The notes: a model not told the origin generated them from the letters alone. 64,000 bases of DNA from Physcomitrium patens (GCF_000002425.4 NC_037254.1:16824075-16888074); one strand, 5' to 3'; positions 39,201 through 52,620 are shown, counted from the first letter of the stretch. A program made the numbers and translations.

Positions 39201-40079
39201 AAGTTTAAATATGCTAACTTGTATCTTAATTCAAAGAATTTTAAAAAGTAAAAAAAATTAATATTTTTTCATTTTTGATGGTTTTTTAAGAAATTTTGAC
39301 ACTATTTTAATAAAAATCCACATGTTTGAGATGGTCTAAGTAGGAATTCCAAAGAATAATTTTATTAATTAATAAAAAATAAAACCTAATCACATATACT
39401 TTTAAAGAGCTGCAAGATTAATTATGAATACTATAAAACAATTGCATCCTAATTCATAATAAATAAACAATTGAATATACATGACTTCTCATCTCATATC
39501 GACTATTTTTTACAAAAGTTACCAAGATTTGTATGGCACATCTAACAATTTGTTATTTTGTCAAGCTTCAAATCATGAGGTTGAAAGTCATACTAACTGT
39601 CCAAAGCGGATTTAGGGTTCATTCTCAAATCCACTGGCTCTCATGTGGATCCATGATTGCAAAGTTTATGCGTATATCATTTTTTCACTAAATCCCACAG
39701 GTTTGATGTGTTATAAATATAAGAATGGTTTCATTTAATAATAAACTCTCATTGCTTAAGAAATTAAACTCTGATAAAGCCATTTTAATATAAATCTTAA
39801 AAATAATTTTAAGATTATCAAAAGGGAAATAGCAACAATAATCATAATGATAAGGAGGAGAAAATGTGTTCTTTCAAAGTGTGGTTGTATTCTATACACA
39901 TGGATAAAGTGTTTACTACAATATCTTTTCAATTCTTTTACAACTATATTTCAAAAAACCTTAAATAGCTATGCACAATGCTTAATGAAACATCTTTAAT
40001 GTTGATATATCTTCATTTTATAAGACAAATTAAAATTTGAACTAAATGTAACTTTTTTTCATTTGCAATTTGATAGGAG

Positions 40080-40110
<31 letters not shown>

Positions 40111-41088
40111 TTTCACAAAGAATGTCATGCTTGAGTTTTCAAATGTTACTTCAACAATAAAAGAAAAATCTATAATTTTTTTTTCTAAAAATAAGAGTAA
40201 TAAATATTTTATTAAAATCAAATCAAATTATAATATTTATATTCAAAAAACCAAGCTAGTGTAAACCATGGCTAATAACTAGCTAGCTAATAAAAAATTA
40301 TAGTAAGCTAGTTGCAATTAAAGCTGATTAACTTTCGTTATACCTATAATTACTTAACGCATCTATTGTTTGATTTCAAGATTTGAACAACATTTTTATC
40401 TCTAAATTTTTATTAGAAATATTAAAGCATGTTGATTAAAAAAATTAGCTACTATTAAAGAACATTAATTTCAAAGGAAGTAACAATTCTTCAATATAAA
40501 ATATATATATGGAACAACAAGCAAAGAATTTGATCTTCTTATAGCCAAATGATTTTTACCATTCTAATACATTTTTACAAGCCTTGTCTTATTATTTTGG
40601 ATGATCTCTAAGTAATAAGAAACTTTGTCTTGATTTTCATATTTATTGGATTTGCTTATTAAATTATGTTCCATCAATTATACTTTTGTTCCATTAATTT
40701 GTCTCCACTTTCAAAATCAATTGGTGCTATGCCATACCTTACAAAGAAGATATTATAAATAATTTTAGTAATACTCTTAGCATTAAAGTGATACCTATCT
40801 TAACTTGGATCCACAAACATAATTAGCTTAGATAGGATTAGATAGCAAATGACTCTTATACTTTAAAAGCTTATTTTTACAGTAAAAATAACCTTCTTGG
40901 ATTCCAATATTGTAACTCTTGTTAAATAATACCATCATATAATGTTATTACAATGAATCAAAAGTGACTTGAATATAATTGATTGAAGAAATATGATCAC
41001 ATGTAACTTTGATGAGGCTAAATTGATAATAATTTTAGAAATGTCAATAAAATTAGAAAGAAACTTGAACAATGAAGAACAATGTAGC
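36246..41088. other. AT-rich intergenic DNA with a small GC-richer patch
   Basis: No gene is recognised. A GC-richer patch lies at about 37,760-38,150, with a TTTACTTTTACTTTTAC tract near 38,005 and a C/T-rich stretch after it. Its 89-codon minus frame (37,699-37,968) has no recognisable domain. The rest is AT-rich with poly-T (about 38,970-38,998) and (TTTA)n (about 40,080-40,111) tracts. Confidence 0.4.
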
Positions 41089-41629
41089 TGTCAAGGATAT
41101 AAATCTTGAAGAAAGAAATCCTCAATATATTCTTATGACACTGAAAAGAACTTTGAAAGTCACTCAAAGATGATATATTATTGAATTAGAATGTCTATTG
41201 AAAAAAATTAGAAAACTAGAAAGTCTAAATAAGACTAAGGACTAGAAAGGCATTAATAAGAGTAAAAAAGGCTTCACTCTTGCCTCCATATGTACTCTTA
41301 ACTAAGAAGTAGGTAGCAATGTCCTATAAGACCTCTAAAACATGTTGACTTTGTAAGACATGTATCTTAACTTACAAGGCAATTTTTTTTTATGTGTGTG
41401 CTATATCAGTTAGTTTATTTCACAAGCTACTAGTATGTGATTAATTTGTTGATCAAGTTTTTAATCTATCAATCAACTACAAATACATGTAAAATCAAAG
41501 TAGTATCTATAAAGCTTTTAAGAAGCTTTTCTAGAAGATATTATGAGATTAATCTACTTTTATCTAGTTTTACTTACTTCTACATAATCATATAGGTATT
41601 TACTAGAGTACTTATGTATATCTGTGACA
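41089..41629 (-). repeat. 3' LTR of element 2
   Basis: On the minus strand it starts TGTCACAG and ends CTTGACA, the perfect TGTCA...TGACA inverted ends of an LTR. It aligns along its whole length with 47,019-47,557. Confidence 0.85.
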
Positions 41630-41646
41630 TTACTCTCCCTTTTAGG
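41630..41646 (-). other. Polypurine tract of element 2
   Basis: On the minus strand CCTAAAAGGGAGAGTAA lies immediately before the TGTCA start of the 3' LTR, the position and composition of a plus-strand priming site. The same element is seen at 59,678-59,694 and 7,369-7,385. Confidence 0.75.
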
Positions 41647-43003
41647 AATGACTATCATAAGTGGCAGTTATTATAAGTTGTTGAAATCTAAGATGTCACA
41701 AATTATATTTATCTTATACTTTGATCATTGTTCTCTTTGAAGATGGTTGATAGGTCTTTTTAGCCATCGATAGTATTTTATATCAGGACAAGAAAATCAC
41801 CTTGTTATTTGATTGTTATTGAGGCCTTTGTAACATCTTTGAACAAAATATTTAGAATATTTTTAGGAATTATTCTTACATCTAATAAAATCATCAAACA
41901 TTAAGATTCTCTTCTAAGGTTGTGGTATCAAATATGTTATATTTTATCATCTATTTAAAGAAAGACATGTCATTTTTGAGGATTTTTATCTTAATTACAT
42001 CATCTTAAAGGTTGTGACAATTACAATGTCTTGTGTAGTAAGTCAATAAATAAAAGCTCTTAAGTTGAATGTAATGCTTGTTGGTTCTCTATCTCCTTAG
42101 CATCACAAATATACAAAAGCTACAAAAAATGATAGAAGCTAGAGTGTTATTCTTCATTTGATCTTATTTTTTTTATAATAAAGATTTTTTATTCTTCATC
42201 TTGACTTTGATGGATGTTATCAATCAAAAGCTTCAATTTTCTTTGCTGCATTTCCAAGATTTTTTATTGGCTCCCATGTGCATTCATTAATATCATATCT
42301 ACACTAATGAACAAGATATTTCAACCTATTTCAATGCTTTCTTGAATCTAAGATTTTTTCCACTTCAAATTCTTGATTATTATCCACTTTTACAGGAAGA
42401 GGTGGTATTTGTCTTCTTTTCAAGATATTCACTATCTTATATGGCTTAAAAAAAGATATGTGAAATATAAGGTGGATCTTCATAGACTTCAATAGATATA
42501 ATCAATAAGCAACATGATTGACTTGTTCACTAATAGGAAAAGATCCAAGCCTATGATATCTAACTTGTCTTAAAGATAGATAATCTTGATATTACAATAA
42601 AATAATCATACCTTATTACCTACGTTGAATTATGATTGTTACTTGTAATAGGCATCTGCATTAATCTTTTATCATTCTTGAGCTCCCTTTAATTACTTCT
42701 TCATTGTTGAATGTAGCTTTGACAAATAATTTACCAAATCTTTTGCTATAGGATTATTAATTTTTAAAAAGTCAAAAGTATGAAGTTGTGGATGATAACC
42801 ACAATTGATAAAAAAATGTATTTGTTGAATGGAAGAATATATCAAATTATTATATACAAACTCTGCAAATGGTAAAAGAGTTGTCTAATCATCTAAATAA
42901 TAGTTGATGGTAGACCTCAAGTACTACTTCAAAACTTGATTTACTTATATTTTTTGTCCATTAATTTGAAGATAAAAAGCCAAAGAAAGCTTTATATTTA
43001 TCT

Positions 43004-43189
43004 TTAAAAGCTTGAAAAGGGTTCTCCAAAATCTTGATATAAATTGAATCTTCTTATCCAATATAATATCTTTAAGTAATCTATAATAGTGATGGATGTT
43101 GTTAAAAAAAGCTTAGTTGTTTCTTTACTTGTAATAGATTTTGTATATGGTACAAAATGTGCCATCTTGGTAAAATGACCTATTATCAA
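43004..43189 (-). pseudogene. Integrase core remnant of element 2
   Basis: The frame opens with GHFTKMAHFVPYTKSITS, the characteristic stretch after the first catalytic Asp of gypsy integrases. The residues that should follow around the second Asp are unrecognisable, and the frame ends after 61 codons. Compared with the copy at 60,976-61,290, one conserved position has changed from Cys to Tyr, another G-to-A type difference. Confidence 0.75.
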
Positions 43190-44299
43190 AAATATAGAAT
43201 CATAGAAATCTATAACTGGAAGATTCGTAATAAAATCTATAGAAATAAAAGACTATGGTTTTTTTTAGAATAGGTAATGGCTGAAGAGTCTATAAGATGG
43301 ATGGCGAGGAATTTTGGACTTTGAACAAATATCACATGATTGTACAAAGTCCTTGATTGTCTTTTACATTTAAGACCACTTGAAATCTCTTGATATTAGC
43401 TCCAAAGACTTGTTGTAACAAAAATATCCAGCTATTGAAAAGTCATGTCAAGTTTGAAGAATATGTAATCATGCCCCACCTTCTAGAATGTGTAATTGTT
43501 CTTTGAAATAGAGTAGGTTGTTCTTGAATTTGAACTTGAACTTGAACTTGAACTTGGAAGTATCATGAGACTTAGAAGAATTATTCTTGATATCATGGAC
43601 AAAAAGAGCAAAAGACATACTTGATTGAATTTTTTCAACAAATGTTGAATCAACAGTTAATGTTGATTTTATTGCTCAAAGATGAAAATGCTCTAACTTC
43701 AAAAAGATTATTCTTTATTGATGAAAAGATACATCTCTTTCTTTTGGTACAAGATAAAAATATTTAGAAAGGGTGTCCAATAAACCTAAATATTTTTTAA
43801 GTTGATAAGTAATCTTGAAATCAAATCTTGATAAAGACATGCTTTAATGAGCTTGGCAATAATTCAAAATACATGCCAACATAAAATACTTAGGATTCTT
43901 TTGATCTATATATATAGTGACTAGACTCAAAGCACCTTTTAAATAATGATGTTATTCTAAAAATGAATCGATAATTGCTAGAAGTTCTTTCTTATAGATC
44001 TCATAATTAATCTTGGCTACTAAAAAGTTTTTGGAATGAAAAGCTATTAGATGGAGTTTGTCATCTACTCCCATTTGTGATAATACTCTACATAAGGCAA
44101 AGTCTGATGCATCTATTTTCATGAAAATACATTAAAAAAGTCAACACAATATAAGATTGGTGCAATTTTTTTTTTTTTTTTTTAAAGCATCAAACAATGC
44201 TTTGACTTCTTTACTCCACTCAAGTTTATTTTTATAAGTCAAATATATAAGTAGAGCTCCAACTTGAGAAAAATTCTTGATGAAGATTTGATATTAATT

Positions 44300-45240
44300 G
44301 ACAAAGCCCAAAAAGTATTATATATCTATTACTGTTCTTAGAATCTTCTAATCTATGATAGTCTAAAGCTTTTTTGAATCCATTATTAGTTCTTCATTAG
44401 AAATAATATATCTTAGGAGTCAACTTAAGTAATGTGAAATACACACTTTTCATATAATCTTGTATATCTAAGTTTTTGTAACTTGACATATAATCTTGTA
44501 TATCTAAGTGAACATGATAAACATGAACTTCATGCCTTTTTGTATTCTTACAATAGATTAAGATGTCATCTAAATAACAAATAACAAAATCATCAAAAAA
44601 CTCATGAAAAATATCATTTATTAGATATTAAAAAGTAACTAGTATATTTGTGAATCCAAAAGGCATGAAATTATATTCAAAATATCCATACTTGATTCAA
44701 AATATAATTTTCTATTCATCTCATTTTTTAATATATACCAAATTATATGCTCCTCATAAATCTATTTTTATATAGATCTTTACTTGATTCAATTAATAAA
44801 AAAGTCCTAAAATCAAACGTAGAGGATACCTATAATTAATGGTGATCTTATTGAGTCTTCAATAGTCCACATTCATTTGCAGATATCAGCCTTTTGTCTT
44901 CACAAATAAGATAGGAGCTTCAATTGGAGATTTAGAATGACATGAAATTTTTAGCCAAGTTCTCATCAATATACTCCTTGAGTGCAACCAACTTGATTTG
45001 TGATAGGCTATAGATTGGTCCAAATGGTGGTTGAGCTCTTTTGTGAAGATTGATAGAATAATCATAAAGACAATGTTCTAAAAAAAAATATTTATATTTT
45101 TTTTCAAAAACATTTTGATAATCTTGATACTCACTAGGAATATCACTTGACATCTTTTCACTATTAGAAATGGACAAGGTATGTAAAACAAAAGATAATT
45201 CTTCTTTTGTAGTATACATAAAAACTCTCGCACTTATCAA
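44300..45240 (-). pseudogene. Reverse transcriptase remnant of element 2
   Basis: The open part (45,240-44,932) contains a protease-RT linker and the RT entry region (AQPPFGPIYSLSQ, then ALKEYIDENLAKNF). It matches the plus-strand copies at about 4,213-4,300 and 57,040-57,130. Downstream the RT palm is broken by stops and frameshifts. No functional enzyme is encoded. Confidence 0.75.
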
Positions 45241-45539
45241 TAAAGTTTGAATGTATTAGATTTATGTATTTCTACTTGACCAACGAGATTTTGGATTGAG
45301 CTATCAAAAAAATTTAGATTATGAAAAATTCAATCTATCCAAGGATTATACTTTTTTAACCAAGATAATCCTAAAATAATTAGATTGAATGGAGATCTTA
45401 TTATATTAAATATTACTATGTTATTATAATCTTTAATTGCTATATCTAAAGGAACAATCTCATGCGTAACATCTCTAGAAGATAACAAACGACCATCTAT
45501 GACTTCTACATGTATATGTTTAGTTTTTTTAATTAATAA

Positions 45540-45650
45540 TATATCTTATTTTTTGATAAAATCTTTGTCTATAAAATAGACTAAGGCTCTTGAATCTAAC
45601 AAAGCTAAGACTTTGTGATTTTTTGGTCCTAAATAAACTTCTATTATAAA
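45540..45650 (-). pseudogene. Retroviral-type aspartic protease remnant of element 2
   Basis: The minus-strand translation reads ALLDSRALVYFIDKDF, where the family active site is D-S/T-G-A. The catalytic Asp codon is at 45,596-45,594 and the Gly is replaced by Arg (a G-to-A type change), so the protease is inactive. Confidence 0.65.
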
Positions 45651-45810
45651 ACAAGGTGAGAGATCTAAGGAGAGAATAGGACCTTTTTATTAGGAATTAT
45701 ATAAGATTCTAACTACATAGTATCTATTGTAGCTAGAAAAACTTATTTTTTGATACATCATCTTCTTTTACAACCATACTTCTCATTTTGTGGTTGTGTT
45801 GTTTTTTTGG

Positions 45811-45852
45811 ACAATATTGAATAGTATGTTTAGCTTCTCTATAATATAAGCA
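45811..45852 (-). pseudogene. Decayed CCHC zinc knuckle of gag, element 2
   Basis: The 14-codon stretch CLYYREAKHTIQYC has the C-x2-C-x4-H-x4-C spacing of a gag zinc knuckle, with the second Cys changed to Tyr. The equivalent site of element 3 (about 56,227-56,270) also reads CLYYRE and is further damaged. Confidence 0.7.
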
Positions 45853-46224
45853 TAAGATCTTTTGACGTTGTTGAGTCTTTTCTTGCTTTATGAGAGATTT
45901 AAAATATATTGTAACAATTTACATTGGTTCTAGCCTTGATGAATGTGTTTTTGAAAATTTGAGAGCTGCTATCATTATTTGATTTGTTCCTCTTCAAATA
46001 AGTCTTTGTTCTTGACAACTTTTAAATAATTAATTATTACAAGTAATGGCTTTAGCAATAAATCATTCTAAATTTTTTATTTTTGGCATTTTTAATAATA
46101 AATCTTTGACATTATTCTTCAACACATATCAAAATTGATTGATAAGGGCTTTGTCATTCCAGTCCATATCATAAGCTAGGTTTTTGAATTCAACAGTATA
46201 TATGGTGGCTGACAATGATCTTTG

Positions 46225-46434
46225 CTACAAAGATAAGAGCTTAGTCTTTGTTACTCTTTTTCGATCACTTTCTCTAAATATGGCCATAAATACTTTTAGG
46301 AATGAATTCAAATCATAAAGGAGTTGTGAATCTTTTTTCATTAAAGGTACAATCCAAGAGAGAGCAATTCTTGATAGAAGTGTGCGTATGAATCCAACTT
46401 GAGTAAATCCATTGAGATATTGGAAGAGATACAA
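46225..46434 (-). pseudogene. gag body remnant of element 2
   Basis: A 69-codon frame with FIRTLLSRIALSWIVPL and YDLNSFLKVFMAIFRESD resembles the retrotransposon gag domain (a hydrophobic helix ending in a W-x-x-L-type motif, then an F-x-x-x-F-x-E segment). Matching DNA is present in element 1 near 3,430-3,540. Confidence 0.6.
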
Positions 46435-46557
46435 TCCTAAATAGAGCCTGATTTCTTACAAATTTTTTTGAAATTTTGATCTTATTCTATCAAACTTCTT
46501 AGATGCACTAATCCTTGTCTCCATTATACTTGTAGAAGCAAAATTCTTTAGATTTGG

Positions 46558-46794
46558 TTATGAAGTCAATTTACTTGCTTCTTTCAATTGCACAACTTCT
46601 TGCCGCAGACTTTGAACGTCTTTTATAAACATAGGAATAGTACTTCTATGAATCATGTTGGAAATATGTGAGATTTCTACTCTTAAAGTGTTGGTAAGCT
46701 CATGAAGATGTGCAATAGTTACAAATCTATTCTCATTTCTATTGAAAGTAGCATCCATAATCTTTCTTTTTATAGACAACTCAAACAAGTTCAA
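46558..46794 (-). pseudogene. gag N-terminus of element 2
   Basis: The frame contains MDATFNRNENRF and AHLHELTNTLRVEISHI, and lies just inside the primer-binding region. It is homologous to the plus-strand frame at 3,039-3,314 and is the start of the gag polyprotein. Confidence 0.7.
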
Positions 46795-47018
46795 AAAATT
46801 AAATTAGAAGAAGATAATTTACAACTTCTAATATCAAATAAAAATTTCTACAAAGAGGAATAGTCCACTTTTTTTAAAGAAAAGATCAATGTTAAAAAAT
46901 AAGATTTTTTATTTAAAGATAGGTAGTTAATAACCTTCAAAAACTTAACAATAGAAATAGGATAATTCACTCACTTCTAAAACAAGATAAAAATAATAAG
47001 TTAGCAGTCTTGCCAAAC

Positions 47019-47557
47019 TATCAAAAGACATGAATCTTAAAGAAAGAAATCCTCAATATATTCTTGTGACACTGAAAAGAACTTAAAAGTCACTCAAAGA
47101 TGATATATTATTGAATAAAAATGACTATTGTCAAAAATAAGAAGACTAAAAAGTCTAAAAATAAGACTAGAGACTAAAAAGACCTTGGCAAGAGTGAAGA
47201 AGGCTTTACTCTTGCTTTCATATACACTCTTAATTAGGAGCTAGATGGCCATGTCTTATAAGACCTTCAAAATATGTTGACTTTGCAAGATACATATCTT
47301 AACTTACAAGATAATTTTATATATATGCACCACATAGTTAACTTATTTCTCAAGCTATCAATATGTGGTTAACTTGTTGACTAAGATTCTAACCTATTAA
47401 TTAATTATAAACACATGTAAAGTGAAAGTAACATGTATGAAGCTTCTAGAATTTTTTTTTAGAAGGTATTATGAAATTAATCTACTTTTATTTACTTTTA
47501 CCTTTTTTTACCTAATCATATATGTATTTATTAAAGTACCTATATATATCCATGACA
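47019..47557 (-). repeat. 5' LTR of element 2
   Basis: It aligns with 41,089-41,629 throughout. On the minus strand it begins TGTCATGGATATA and ends TGATA, a decayed TGACA. A TTTGGCAAGACTGCTAAC sequence (minus strand, just below 47,018) follows and is the likely primer-binding region; the TGG is set in by a few bases. I cannot name the priming tRNA. Confidence 0.8.
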
Positions 47558-49425
47558 ACAACTCAATATTTCAATAAAAAATATATCTATATTGCTCAAT
47601 TTGTAGAAATTTTTTACCATAACAAACAATAAGTTCTAATTCTTATTACAATTAAGTCATGATATTTGAATAATATTTGTTTCACTTAAATAAATTTAAA
47701 TTGTGTATAATTCAAAATATATTATATTATTGTAGTAAATGAGATTCAATATCTCACATGCTTTATTGAAACCTTTCCTTATATAAGACTTTATATCCAT
47801 TATAATGTAGTCAATATCAAGACATAGGGAGTAGATGAGAAAATTCTCATCAATATTGCAAGCATGTTTATTATTTGCCAATTCTTCTAAATACTTCATT
47901 GTATTTGGTATTTCAATGTGACTATTGGTAGTGATATCTATAATGCATATTAACATGCAAACTTTTTGCAGTAATTTATATATAATATTATTAGTGGTTG
48001 TGGTATTATATGGATGTATAAAATATTTAAATGACAAGATTGTCAAATACAACTCTTAATCTTTATTCACCTAATAGATAGTAATAGTAGTATGGCCACA
48101 AAATACTTTTGATAATCAATAGTCTATAATAAGTCTAAAATAAGAAGTTCTACTATCTAATAATGAATAAAATTTTAAGCGTTTGGTAGCAAACTTATTA
48201 TCAAGTACTTTCTCTAGTGTGTGAGGACATGTAACTTTGTAATATAAGCAAAGTGTCTTTAAAACATTCTAAAATAATGGCTTATGAAGGTTAACAAACA
48301 ATTATTTTTTGTTTACAATCTAAAGTACCAATATTTTCATTACTTTGACACATCAATCATTGCCTATAATATTATGTAAGTTTAGAGTTTTAGTATTAAA
48401 TAATATTTTCAACATATGATCTTGAGCAACACAACCATCTTTATGAATCTTATGGATAATTATGAACTAACATATAATAATATTATTTTAATTATTAATT
48501 TTATTTTTTTCATCTTCTTTGTATGGCTTGTTTAATTCATCAACAATGGATATTAGAATGGTTGTACAAATATCTACAAAAGTCCTTTGCAATGTCATAG
48601 TTATTCATAATTTTTTAATACAAAATATATTTTACTTATAGATATAATAAAATACAAGATTAAAAAAATATATGTTTAGAACTTATTTTCTATTATATTT
48701 ATTTTTATGCTAATAATTATCAATATTATGAATTTATAAATAAAATATTTATATTTTATAGTCTTTGAAATTTTTTTGTGATAAAATATTACATCTTAAA
48801 AAATCATTTAAACATGATATGTAACTTGAAATTAATTTTCTATTACATAATGATACTAATAAATATGTAAAATATACCTCTATATAATTTTATTATAAAT
48901 TAAATATTAAAAATTTTATAATTATTTATCTATAAGCATTAGTATATAATATTATATGAAAATTTATCTAAAAAATTAAAAAGATTACCATACCAATTTA
49001 ATCAAATATTTCTTTCTTCAATTGTAATATTTAATAAAAATATAATTTATTTATTTATTTTAATGATAAAATTATTAAAATGATAATATTTATCATTTAA
49101 GAAAAAAAATATTAAAAATACAATTTTTTTTAACTACTATTTTTTTATCATTTTTTTTATTTAATACATACTATTTAATTACAAAATAATATTTAAAACA
49201 TGGTCAAGAACTCCACTTGTCATCATTGTTAACTTCAAAAGCTCAATGATATAAAAGTTATACATTCATTTTCTTATCTAATTACAAAATTTAAATATAC
49301 AACAAAAAAAATTGATAACTTAACAACCAAAGCATACAATTCAACTAATCAATTTTATAAACCAACTAAAGCTACACAAAATATCTATCATTCACAATCT
49401 ACATCTATATAAATAATATTTTAAA

Positions 49426-49482
<57 letters not shown>

Positions 49483-50749
49483 CGTATTGTCATGTTTGAG
49501 AATGCATTGGGCATTTGACTATGAAAGATGAAGTTGTATTTTATAAATATCCAAGAATCCTAGTATATTTCACTCTTATAAGAAGAATGTAATTTTAATT
49601 TTAATTCAAAGTACTTAAATCCAATACAAAGTATTCAAAAAAACTCTTCTTAAAAATATCAACCATATATAATCTCCAATTGACTTATTATTCTTATAAT
49701 TAGGTAATTTTGATTTTTCTTTGCAAGTCCTAATCTTAATCAATAAGTTTTAGCAATTTGTAGCTCCTAATTTAACCATCCACTTGAAGCAAAAAATTTC
49801 ACACAAATGCTACTATAAGTCTTCTATGTGCTCAAAAGAATTCACTTCAATCCAACTTATAAATTGTAAGAAAACGTCCAAAAATCACACTAATGTTACT
49901 TGGTCTCTAACTTAAAAGTTAATGCAAATATTTCAACAACGATTTCTCCTTCTTTAATTGTTAACTTGAACTCAAAATTGATTTGTAAGTTAATCTTTAA
50001 GTCTTTTAATACCATGCCAAATTTTACTTTAATCCAATTAGTACATCTTCAAATATCATAGAAATCCTATTCAACTCCAAACTGCCAACTTCTAATACCT
50101 TCTTGTATCAAAATCTAGAGATCTCTCAACAACATTGTTAGATTATTACAAAATTTCACAGAGTAGCACATTAAATTGTGAAATCTCTATAGTCTAGAAG
50201 GTAAAATTATTAATCAACCTTTAACCTACTAATTATTAAGATAAGAAAAAAAACTAAGAGGCTTTTATAAAAACTATGTTTAAATATCTTAAATTATTAT
50301 TGAATCAAGATAATTAGATATTAATTAAAATTTTATTTTTGATTATATTTTCACCATATAGTCGTGTTATAACATGACAATGTATACAATTGTACTATGC
50401 AAAATTCATACTTTTTAGCTAATATTTCTTGCTTAGCTTATAATATTTGCTAGAATGGAGGTTATTCTAGGGTGGTAAATTTATAACCTTGCTCTTTGCA
50501 TAATTAATACAAACATGTGAAAATTCAAAAATTAATTGAGAAATTTAACAACAAAATTTATAACATAAGTGTTGATTTCTCCTCCAATGAATAGATGAAT
50601 GTGAATTTAACAAGAATAAAGATAATTTATTAATGCATTTAAGTTTTAAAATAAATAAATATGGATATAACAAAAAAAGAGATCATTTCTTTATGCATTT
50701 AGGGTTTGAGATTTATTATATAATATAGTAAACAAGTCTACTATACATA
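47558..50749. other. AT-rich intergenic DNA
   Basis: No gene is recognised. A 118-codon minus frame (47,696-48,052, with MKYLEELANNKHACNIDENF) is longer than its neighbours but shows no family I know and has background composition. A long (AT)n tract lies at about 49,423-49,481. Confidence 0.4.
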
Positions 50750-52620
50750 TACTTGAAATCTTGTTCTTACTTGAAAATATAAATATTGTGTGTACTTGCA
50801 CAAAGGTGAAGAAAAATGTATTTCAAGCATGTACATAGTAACAGTGTATCAAGCCCAAAGCACAGGATGTCTAGAATATATATACAATCCGTTTGCTGCA
50901 GCAAACTTGACATTAACTGCTCTTCTAATGGCATCACACAAGACCTTGATAATCTTATGTTACATGTTGCATACTCAAGAATCAAAATGTGGAATTTTTA
51001 GCTGGTTGGTAGTGCTTACTGCTCAGGAGGAGGGTCCAAGTTAGACACATGTGGCTCTTTTTTCTTATGCATAGAAACATTGAAGTAATTAAACAACGTC
51101 CACAGGTTCACATAATGGAAGTAAACAACACAAATGCAACTGTAGGGAGAGGCATGGTAATATTGCAATGAGATGAGTCGTACCTGTCCACTGGGTTGGA
51201 GACTTGAACGTGATGCAGGCTGCAGACATGGTGCAGCATACATCACCTTGTGAGCACACATGACAGAGAAAAGAATCTAGACCCTCCACCCATTCAAATC
51301 TTATCACTTTGTTCTAGCAGCATTCAACTTATCTTATTCTCTGAAACACCATCAGACCCTATCCTTTTGTATGAAGTTCTATACGTAGAACTTCAAATTT
51401 AAGGCCGTCACTCAGTCTCATACACATTGAAAAATGTTTCGGCTCAATAGCAGTAATCTTACAACTAGTCGAGCTATACAGAATCTAAGCTAAACCATTA
51501 TGTCAGCTTTTCCTACACGGTCAATCATAGTGTGAAAAAAACAAGATTGTGGTCAAGTATGAACGACCAAAAGAGTTTAGCTTCAAGAAAAACCTGGGAA
51601 TACATCAAGAAAGAATATCAATTTCAACAGTGATAGAAATAATAGATTGTGAATGCAATCGGGGATGCTCTTTAATACCTTTCGGCTAGCCCGATTGCGT
51701 CGACTCCCCTCGCATGACATGTTGATTAATACTAGAGAGCATGGTATAGCACTCCTGAAATCAACCTGCACAAAAGAGATTCTTGATTTTCTTGCAATCA
51801 TGTAAATTCTCATGCAATCAATAACATCAAAAGGCTCAGAATGGGCATCAACAAATAACTTCCTGAAGTAAAGTTGAAGCTTCACCTGATCGTCAAAGCA
51901 TGTTTGAGCAACTCCCGAAACTAGCAGATCAATACAAGCAAAAGTTGTACAAATGTCACAACGCATGGTGACAACTCTACGATGTAAGGATGAAGCCTCT
52001 TAAGGTGTTACCAAAGCACTGCATGTGTGATGTATTTCAGTCTACATTCTAATAGGACATTGCATGAGCGTGTTGAAATGATGGCCACAACATGTTTGTT
52101 TGAGAGATTTAGGATTGCTGAACAAGCCACGTTTTAAACAAAGCCAAAGAGAACAAAGTTGTGAAACGAACAGAATCCATCTTACGGGCAAGAACCCATC
52201 TGGAAGCCTAAATCCCAGTTACTCTTGTATAAAGCCCTGCTCCTCCCCCTATAACTATCTTCTCATGTGGGTAGCTGCCGATGTTGAACACATATCTGGG
52301 GACTTCAAGATTACGCTCGCATATGTTGTTGAATGTAACAATGTTTGCAGGAGGGGAATGAGTGCAGACTACAACAACAATAGGTGAGCAGTATGGTTTT
52401 GGACCGTCATTGTATATATGTGGACGTGAATTTATTCGTGCGCTTAGTGGATGTTTGTGTTCATTGCTTTGAGTAGATTCGTAGCAGCGATGCGAAAAAC
52501 TCGTCTTCAAAAACCTTATCGCAAGTTGCGAGATTGTAAGACTAGATCAGAGAAGCGGAAGATCTGGCCTCTAATTGAATGTTGATCTGTTGTGCATTGT
52601 GGAACAATGTTTAGAATATG
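50750..52620. other. Unique-sequence island, possible transcribed locus
   Basis: This stretch is less AT-rich than its surroundings and unlike the retroelements. On the minus strand an open frame covers 51,966-51,583 (127 codons, including VKLQLYFRKLFVDAHSEPF) and contains plausible splice signals: an acceptor TTTTGTGCAG before GTTGATTTC and a donor AAAG/GTATTA near 51,680. A second minus frame (52,510-52,208) ends in YPHEKIVIGGGAGLYTR. I do not recognise either family and cannot join them convincingly. It could be a small lineage-specific gene, a non-coding RNA or a decayed gene. Confidence 0.3.

Larger units (their letters stand above)
41089..47557 (-). mobile_element. Full-length but inactive Ty3/gypsy retrotransposon, minus strand (element 2)
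   Basis: Two same-orientation LTRs of about 540 bp (41,089-41,629 and 47,019-47,557) bound 5.4 kb of internal sequence. Read on the minus strand, the order is 5' LTR, primer-binding region, gag N-terminus (46,794), gag body (46,434-46,225), zinc knuckle (45,852-45,811), protease (about 45,650-45,540), reverse transcriptase (45,240 to about 44,300), RNase H, integrase (core 43,189-43,004), C-terminal region, polypurine tract (41,646-41,630) and 3' LTR. Protease-RT-RNaseH-IN order is diagnostic of Ty3/gypsy. The related copy at 59-62 kb has a chromodomain, so the family is a chromovirus. All frames are broken. The two LTRs differ at many sites and by small indels, so the insertion is old. No target-site duplication is apparent. 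Confidence 0.88.

Noticed and set aside
47696..48052. 118-codon minus frame in AT-rich DNA
   Set aside because: Composition equals the background, there is no recognisable domain, and a frame of this length is not surprising by chance in a window this size.
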